From positions 62,001 through 126,000 of the forward strand of contig JASNZW010000002.1 of the NCBI GenBank assembly GCA_048499435.1: a stretch of 64,000 bases of DNA, in the 5' to 3' direction. The position numbers and the translations under genes are program-made. Shown here one piece after another: positions 59,014 through 64,000 of the stretch. This stretch comes from DAOTWC01 sp048499435 (GTDB lineage: Bacteria > Chloroflexota > Anaerolineae > Aggregatilineales > Phototrophicaceae). The notes below the pieces were generated by a model. The model was not told the DNA's origin and did not search any database. It saw nothing but the letters and a program-made list of their open reading frames with translations. Numbering within the stretch: position 1 is the stretch's first letter; the number at the start of each line of letters is the position of its first letter.

Positions 59014-59577
59014 GTGGCCAAAGTACACGAAGCCATCACCGAGCAGCTTCAGGCGTTTATCGCCCGGCAGCACCTGTTTTTTGTCGCCAGCGCGCCGCTG
59101 GACGCCAGCGGCCACGTTAACGTGTCGCCAAAGGGGACGGACTGCTTCCGCGTGCTGTCGCCGACGCGCGTCTGCTACCTGGACTGGGTGGGCAGCGGCA
59201 ACGAGACATCGGCGCATTTGCTGGAAAACGGTCGCATCACGTTTATGTTCTGCGCCTTCGAGGGCGCGCCCAGCGTGCTGCGGCTGTACGGCCTGGGGCG
59301 CACCGTGCTGCCCGGCCAGCCGGGCTGGGATGAGCTGGCGCGGCTGTTCACGCTGCCGCTGGGGGCGCGCCAGTTTATCGCGGCCGACATCAGCCGTGTG
59401 CAGACCTCGTGCGGCTTCGGCGTGCCGCTGTATGATTACGCCGGCGAGCGCGACCAGATGCTGCGGTGGGCCGAAGCCAAAGGCGCTGAAGGGCTGGCGC
59501 AGTATCAGCAGAAGAACAACCGGGCGAGCATTGACGGGCTGCCAACGGCCCTGGCCGCTGACCCCGCCGCGCCGTAG
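59014..59577 (+). CDS. Pyridoxamine 5'-phosphate oxidase-like (FMN-binding split barrel) protein
   Basis: A 187-residue split-barrel flavoprotein of the uncharacterised PNPOx-like group. FFVASAPLDASGHVNVSPKG near the start and WVGSGNETSAHLLENGRITF are typical. The latter provides the phosphate-binding region of FMN. The biosynthetic PNPOx signature is absent, so it is unlikely to be PdxH. GTG 59014 has AAAGGA upstream. Confidence 0.8.
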   Translation: MAKVHEAITEQLQAFIARQHLFFVASAPLDASGHVNVSPKGTDCFRVLSPTRVCYLDWVGSGNETSAHLLENGRITFMFCAFEGAPSVLRLYGLGRTVLPGQPGWDELARLFTLPLGARQFIAADISRVQTSCGFGVPLYDYAGERDQMLRWAEAKGAEGLAQYQQKNNRASIDGLPTALAADPAAP

Positions 59578-59629
59578 GCGTTTCCCGGCCCCCTTTCCCA
59601 ATAAAAAGAGGGCCAGGCGAACAGCGGCT

Positions 59630-60709
59630 TTACAGCGCGGTCGTTTGCAGGTCGCCGATAGCGTCCATCAGCGCGTGAAACTCGTGGATGTAAAGCTGCT
59701 GCTTGGCGTCGCTCATGGCGACCGGCGGGTTAGGATGCACCTCGACCATCAGGCCGTCGGCGCCGCTGGCGCGCGCCACCCGCGCCAGCGGGATAGCGAT
59801 GTCGCGCCGGCCCGCCGAGTGCGAGATGTCCACGATCACCGGCAGGTGGGTTTCCTGCTTGAGAATGGCCACGCCGCCGATATCGAGCGTGTTGCGCGTC
59901 CACCGTTCAAACGTGCGGATGCCGCGCTCCATCAGGATAACGTTGGGGTTGCCGCTGCTGACGATGTACTCAGCGGCGTAGAGGAATTCCTCCAGCGTGG
60001 CGGCCAGGCCGCGCTTGAGGATCACCGGCTGGCGCACCTGCCCCAGCGCCTTGAGCAGGAAGCTGTTCTGCATGTTGCGCGCGCCCACCCAGAAGATATC
60101 CACGTAATCGGCCATCATCGAAAGCTGGCTCTTGTCCATCACCTCGCTGGTGATGTACAGGCCGTACTTGTTGGCCGCCTGGCGCGCGATCTGCAGGCCC
60201 GGCTCGCCCAGGCCCTGAAAGTCGTAGGGCGAGGTGCGCGGTTTGTAAGCCATGCCGCGAATGATGCGCACGCCGCGCGCGGCCAGGGCCGCCGCCACTT
60301 CGTCCATCTGCTCGAAGCTCTCAACCGCGCACGGCCCCGCGATCACGGTGAAGGCGCTGTTGCCGATCTGCAGGCCGTCGGGCATGGTGACGATCGTGCG
60401 GTCGTCGGGCGATTTGCGCTGCACCAGAATTTTGGCGCGGGCCTCTTTTTCCTCCAGCGCCAGCGACGCGCGGAAAATTTCGCGGAACAGAGCTTTAATC
60501 GTCTCGTTGCTGAAGGGGCCGTTGTTGGCCTGCTCAAGCTGCTGGAGCATGTAGGCTTCGCGGGCGGGGTCGTAAAACGACGTGCCCAGCTCGACCTGCA
60601 CCCGGCCGATCTCGGAGGCGAGGCGGGCGCGGTTGTTCAGCAGTTCGAGGATGTGCAGGTTGATGTCGTCAACCTGCGCGCGCAGTTCCTGGAGGCGGTT
60701 CTGAGACAT
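59630..60709 (-). CDS. Bifunctional chorismate mutase / DAHP synthase
   Basis: A 359-residue shikimate-pathway enzyme. Residues 1-90 form an AroQ-type chorismate mutase (LRAQVDDINLHILELLNNRA). The rest is a type I-beta DAHP synthase: IAGPCAVES, RGMAYKPRTSPYDFQGLGEP, DIFWVGARNMQNSFLLK, VILKRGLAATLEEFL and VDISHSAGRRD. It joins erythrose 4-phosphate and PEP. The fusion to the mutase, as in Bacillus AroA, gives feedback control by chorismate or prephenate. ATG 60709 has AAGAGAA upstream. Confidence 0.95.
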   Translation of the reverse strand: MSQNRLQELRAQVDDINLHILELLNNRARLASEIGRVQVELGTSFYDPAREAYMLQQLEQANNGPFSNETIKALFREIFRASLALEEKEARAKILVQRKSPDDRTIVTMPDGLQIGNSAFTVIAGPCAVESFEQMDEVAAALAARGVRIIRGMAYKPRTSPYDFQGLGEPGLQIARQAANKYGLYITSEVMDKSQLSMMADYVDIFWVGARNMQNSFLLKALGQVRQPVILKRGLAATLEEFLYAAEYIVSSGNPNVILMERGIRTFERWTRNTLDIGGVAILKQETHLPVIVDISHSAGRRDIAIPLARVARASGADGLMVEVHPNPPVAMSDAKQQLYIHEFHALMDAIGDLQTTAL

Positions 60710-60837
60710 GGCAGTTTCTCTTTTCCGGTGGCGATGACCGGAGGCCATTATACAAAGCGCCGCCCAGCGCGGCTATAGACATATCGCCAGAGCGCGGCGC
60801 GGTCCGCTTTGTGTACAGGGCCGGCTGATGAAGGAAA

Positions 60838-61038
60838 TTACTGCGCCACGCGGGGGATGCGCTGCTGCCAGCGGCGGTACAGGTCCGCCTGCAGGTCGAA
60901 GGCCAACTGCTGGCCGGAAGGGTGCGCGCGCATGATGTGGCGGCACATGGGCTTGGGCTGGTGAAACAGTTTGCCACATACCGGGCAGATGTGGATGTCG
61001 TCGCCTTCGGTGGGTGCGGTCTGTTCGATATAGTGCAT
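60838..61038 (-). CDS. 66-residue C2H2 zinc-finger mini-protein
   Basis: A tiny soluble protein. Cys18-x2-Cys21-x12-His34-x4-His39 (CPVCGKLFHQ, then CRHIMRAH) is exactly the spacing of a classical eukaryotic-type C2H2 finger, which is unusual in bacteria. The tail is helical (LAFDLQADLYRRWQQRI). An alternative ligand is Cys32. It could bind DNA, RNA or protein. The stop lies 128 bases before the DAHP synthase start on the same strand. Confidence 0.7.
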   Translation of the reverse strand: MHYIEQTAPTEGDDIHICPVCGKLFHQPKPMCRHIMRAHPSGQQLAFDLQADLYRRWQQRIPRVAQ

Positions 61039-61201
61039 GGCCCGCGCTCTCTTTACCGGTATATCATTACGCTTCCCTTATAGAATAAACGGAAACTGTT
61101 TGTAACATAGTTGCCGCGCGCAATTTTTTACGCAAAATTCATGGAGCGCCGCCTGCCGCCGCCTGAAACCTGAATGTATACCCCCCAATCTTCGGCTTTC
61201 C

Positions 61202-61230
61202 TTGCACAACATCTGTTAAACTTCTACAAT
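61202..61230 (+). promoter_or_regulatory. Promoter of the iron-transport operon
   Basis: TTGCAC (61202-61207), a 17-base spacer and TACAAT (61225-61230). The leader to ATG 61305 is about 68 bases. The surrounding gap (61039-61304) is AT-rich and otherwise empty. No Fur-box dyad is evident by eye. Confidence 0.65.
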
Positions 61231-61304
61231 TGCCCGGTAGCAGTTCTGTGAGCGGTGAGACCCACCCTCGGTTTGTTTCACAGTGTTTTCACAAAGGAGT
61301 CAAC

Positions 61305-62417
61305 ATGAAGCATAAATTATTTATCCTGCTGGCCCTTTTCCTGTTCGTGGCCGTCCCTGCGCTGGCGCAGGGTGATACGCTGACTGTGCTGTGCACCCCG
61401 CAGGAAGACTGGTGCATGGCCATGACGCAGGCTTTCCAGGAAGAGACGGGCATCGCGACATCGTATGTTCGCATGTCGTCGGGCGAGTCGCTGGCGCGCA
61501 TCCGCGCGACGGCTGGCGACCCTGAATTCTCGATGTGGTGGGGCGGCCCGGCTGACGCTTTTATCGCCGCTAACGAAGAGGGGCTGCTGGAAATCTACGA
61601 ATCGCCAATGGCGGCGGAGATCCCCCCGACTCTGAAAAGCGCTAACAACTCGTGGACCGGCGTGTATGTTGGCGCGCTCGGCTTCTGCTCCAACGTTGAG
61701 GTTCTTGAGGAACTGGGGCTGGATGCGCCGACCTCATGGGCCGACCTGCTTGACCCTGGCTTCCAGGGGTTCATCGCGATGGCGCACCCTGCCACCTCCG
61801 GCACGGCGTTCACCGCGCTCTGGACAGTCGTGACGCTTGAGGCGGACAAGCTCGAATGGCCGGATGGCAAGCCCGCTGAAGGCGAAGAAGTTGAAGGGAC
61901 CGGCGAAGGCTACAACGAAGACGGCTCGCCGACCGACGCCGCGATGGACGCCGCGTTTGAGTACCTTAAGGGCCTGAACCAGAATATCCTCCAGTACACC
62001 CGTTCCGGCTCCGCGCCGGGCCGGATGGCGGGCGGCGGCGAGATCGCGGTCGCGATCATCTTCTCGCACGACTGCGTTAAGCTGCAGGTTGAAGGTTTCG
62101 AGGGGCTGCTGGTCAACACGTTCCCGGAAGAAGGCACCGGCTATGAGATCGGCGCCATGGCGATCATCGGCGGCGCGCCGGAGCTGGAAGCCGCCAAGAA
62201 GTGGTATGACTGGGCGCTGACCCCCGAAGCGCAGGCGATCGCGGCGACGGTCAACTCGCTCCAGCTTCCCACCAACCCCGCGACCCCGGTCAGCGAGCTG
62301 AGCGTCAAGCTTGAAGAAGTCAACCTTGTTGACTACAACTTCATGGCCGCTGGCACCGCCCGCAATGCGACGGTCGAACGCTTTGACACCGAAGTTGCAC
62401 CGGAACCTGTCGAATAA
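61305..62417 (+). CDS. Iron(III)-type ABC transporter substrate-binding protein
   Basis: A 370-residue exported protein. The signal peptide ends VPALAQ, with cleavage likely after Ala21. The fold is type II periplasmic binding of the FbpA family: TLTVLCTPQEDWCMAMTQAF, FSMWWGGPADAFIAANEEGLL, SWTGVYVGALGFCSN and ALTPEAQAIAATVNSLQLP. The sequence lacks the obvious paired Tyr of classical FbpA, so a ferric chelate or another oxyanion is possible. AAAGGAG precedes ATG 61305. It starts the operon. Confidence 0.85.
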   Translation: MKHKLFILLALFLFVAVPALAQGDTLTVLCTPQEDWCMAMTQAFQEETGIATSYVRMSSGESLARIRATAGDPEFSMWWGGPADAFIAANEEGLLEIYESPMAAEIPPTLKSANNSWTGVYVGALGFCSNVEVLEELGLDAPTSWADLLDPGFQGFIAMAHPATSGTAFTALWTVVTLEADKLEWPDGKPAEGEEVEGTGEGYNEDGSPTDAAMDAAFEYLKGLNQNILQYTRSGSAPGRMAGGGEIAVAIIFSHDCVKLQVEGFEGLLVNTFPEEGTGYEIGAMAIIGGAPELEAAKKWYDWALTPEAQAIAATVNSLQLPTNPATPVSELSVKLEEVNLVDYNFMAAGTARNATVERFDTEVAPEPVE

Positions 62418-62457
62418 CACAGGCCGGCTGCTTACTACTGTACGCTACGCTGTAAAA

Positions 62458-62486
62458 CACCCCCTGCGCGGCACTGGCAGGGGGTG
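62458..62486 (+). other. Intercistronic hairpin between binding protein and permease
   Basis: A perfect 10-bp stem CACCCCCTGC/GCAGGGGGTG with a 9-base loop and no T-run. It probably protects the upstream message or partly stops transcription so that binding protein exceeds permease. Confidence 0.7.
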
Positions 62487-62517
62487 AAGCGTCACAGCCA
62501 GCCCAGGAGGTCCGCTG

Positions 62518-64000
62518 TTGGCAGCTATCACACAAAATCGGATTGTCACGGGAACGCGGCGCCTGCTTCAGGACCCTGTCCTGGCGATCGCGCTCATTTT
62601 TGTTACTGTGTTCGTGTCTGTCGCCATCGTCCTGCCTATCGCCGCGATGGTGCGCGAGAGTTTGACGCCCGCGGGGCAGGAGCAGTTCACCAATTTCCTC
62701 AGCCAGCCGGCCTACCAGACGATCATCAGCAACACGCTCGTCCTGGGGCTGACAGTCGCGACGCTGGGGACGCTGCTCGGCTTTTTATTTGCTTACGTGC
62801 AGGTTAAGGTCAAAGCGCCGTTCAAGCGTTTTATACACATTATCGCGCTGGTGCCGATTATTTCGCCGCCGTTTGCGCTCGCCAGCGCCATTATTCTGCT
62901 GTTTGGCCGCAACGGCATGATCCTGCGCGGCGTGTTTGGCACGCGCTGTCTGTGGGGCGCGGGGCGCGCCTGCAACGACATCTACGGCCTTGACGGCCTG
63001 ACGCTCGTGCTGTCGCTGTCGCTGTTCACCATCGTCTACCTCAACCTCAAGGGCATGATGGAGGCGCTCGACCCGGCGCTTGAAGAAGCCGCAACCAGCC
63101 TGGGCGGCAGCAAATGGCGCGTGTTCCGCACGGTGACAGTCCCCATGCTGATCCCCGGCATCCTCGGCGCGTTTCTGCTGCTGTTCGTCGAAGCGATCGC
63201 TGACCTGGGCAACCCGCTCGTGCTGGGCGGCAATTTCGAGGTGCTGTCCACGCGCATTTACGTCTCGGTGATCGGCCTCTACAACCAGCTATCGGCGGCT
63301 GTCCTCTCGATGCTCCTGCTTGTGCCGTCGCTGACGGTCTTTATCATCCAGCGCTACTGGGTTAGCCGCGCCTCGGTCGTCTCGGTCACCGGCAAGCCGA
63401 CCGGCACGCCGCAGCAGATCACGCATCCGCTGGTGCGCTGGAGCCTGTGGGGCATCGTTATGCTGGTCTGCCTGCTGATCGTGATGATCTACGGGACGAT
63501 CATCGCCGGCGCGTTCACCAAAGTGCTCGGCGTCAACAACGAGTTCACGCTCGACAACTTCAACTTCGTGCTTTCCGGCTACGGGTCGCAGGCGATGATT
63601 GACACGACCTCGCTGTCGGCTATCGCCACGCCAATCGCCGGGCTGATCGGCATCGTCATCGCCCTGCTGGTGGTCCGCAAGCAGTTCTTCGGGCGCGGCG
63701 CGCTCGACTTCACGGCGATGCTCGGCATCGCCGTCCCCGGCACGATCATCGGCATCGGCTACCTGATGGTCTTTAGCAGCGACCTGACTGTGACGATTGG
63801 CGAAAGCACCTTCGTCCTGCTGCCCAAACTGGCGGGCGGGCGGGCGATCTTCGGCGGCGCGCTGGCGATCGTGCTCGTCTACATTATCCGCAGCGTCCCG
63901 GCTTCGCTGCGCTCCGGGGCGTCGCTGCTCGCGCAGATTGACCCGTCAATTGAGGAAGCCTCGATCAGCCTGGGCGCGGACAACGCGCAGACCTTCCGGC
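62518..64000 (+). CDS. Iron(III)-type ABC transporter permease, two-domain (FbpB-like), truncated by the window edge
   Basis: The frame is open to the last base (494 codons shown). It is a fusion of two permease halves. The first half has helices from about residue 20 and the EAA loop EEAATSLGGSKWRVFRTVTV at 189-208. The second half starts near 310 and its EAA loop (EEASISLGAD) lies at the window's end, so little is missing. Start is TTG 62518, justified by AGGAGG 7 bases upstream. It forms an importer with the binding protein; the ATPase gene is expected downstream. Confidence 0.9.
   Translation, partial: MAAITQNRIVTGTRRLLQDPVLAIALIFVTVFVSVAIVLPIAAMVRESLTPAGQEQFTNFLSQPAYQTIISNTLVLGLTVATLGTLLGFLFAYVQVKVKAPFKRFIHIIALVPIISPPFALASAIILLFGRNGMILRGVFGTRCLWGAGRACNDIYGLDGLTLVLSLSLFTIVYLNLKGMMEALDPALEEAATSLGGSKWRVFRTVTVPMLIPGILGAFLLLFVEAIADLGNPLVLGGNFEVLSTRIYVSVIGLYNQLSAAVLSMLLLVPSLTVFIIQRYWVSRASVVSVTGKPTGTPQQITHPLVRWSLWGIVMLVCLLIVMIYGTIIAGAFTKVLGVNNEFTLDNFNFVLSGYGSQAMIDTTSLSAIATPIAGLIGIVIALLVVRKQFFGRGALDFTAMLGIAVPGTIIGIGYLMVFSSDLTVTIGESTFVLLPKLAGGRAIFGGALAIVLVYIIRSVPASLRSGASLLAQIDPSIEEASISLGADNAQTFR

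Noticed and set aside
62935..62985. Frameshift in the permease around TRCLWGAGRACND
   Set aside because: The stretch looks odd for the family, but the frame is open on both sides and other frames give no better match.

Overview
This is a GC-rich, gene-dense bacterial window with short intergenic gaps. The gene content suggests a member of the Chloroflexota, probably an Anaerolineae-like heterotroph. That is an inference from 2TM-domain proteins, TIR and HEAT proteins, FHA proteins, a SARP-type regulator, a bactofilin-like gene and dispersed palindromic CCTCACCCC/GGGGTGAGG repeats; no rRNA is present to test it. Both ends cut through genes.

Layout. 1-6.0 kb: partial bactofilin-like gene, FHA protein, O-antigen-ligase-like/TPR membrane protein, and the pyruvate dehydrogenase E1alpha-E1beta-E2 operon on the minus strand. 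6.2-15.9 kb: ABC exporter, P1 peptidase, Nudix hydrolase, three 2TM proteins, EF-P, lipoprotein, FHA protein, a homocysteine methyltransferase/DUF1638 pair and an orphan tail-tube-like gene. 16-26.7 kb: TPR protein, a structured non-coding RNA with its own terminator, MaoC hydratase, and secreted or envelope proteins (glycosidase-like, WD40, metalloprotease, lipocalin-like, LCP). 26.7 kb: a selenocysteine tRNA. 26.8-30.2 kb: a block of distinct composition with a SARP regulator and unknown genes. 30.4-41.7 kb: GT39-like glycosyltransferase carrying an in-frame repeat, threonyl-tRNA synthetase without a TGS domain, M14 peptidase, epimerase, EEP phosphatase/nuclease and a KimA-like potassium importer behind a long structured leader. 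42.7-48.7 kb: two TIR genes, TIR-FGE and TIR-NACHT-HEAT, the latter behind an AT-rich promoter with a dyad operator. 48.8-56 kb: mscL, a UGA-containing redoxin lipoprotein, tsaE-tsaB-rimI, a COG0523 GTPase, OsmC and a BchI-like AAA/VWA pair. 56.7-59 kb: palindromic repeats and an orphan terminase pair. 59-64 kb: PNPOx-like protein, DAHP synthase/chorismate mutase, a C2H2-finger mini-protein and an FbpAB-like iron importer that runs off the end.

The strongest find is the combination of a canonical tRNA-Sec at 26713-26808 and a thioredoxin-like lipoprotein at 49326-49901. An in-frame UGA replaces the first cysteine of its redox motif (UPPC), and a perfect 7-bp hairpin with a GUU loop sits where a bacterial SECIS should be. 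Together they predict that this organism makes selenoproteins and that standard gene callers would split this one.

Other points of note are the TIR pair (candidate NAD-related immune or stress genes), the unidentified ncRNA, EF-P with Arg in place of the modified Lys, a kynureninase-like enzyme with Asp replaced by Asn in its PLP site, and repeat DNA domesticated inside a membrane-protein gene. Identifications rest on motifs read by eye; no database search was possible.
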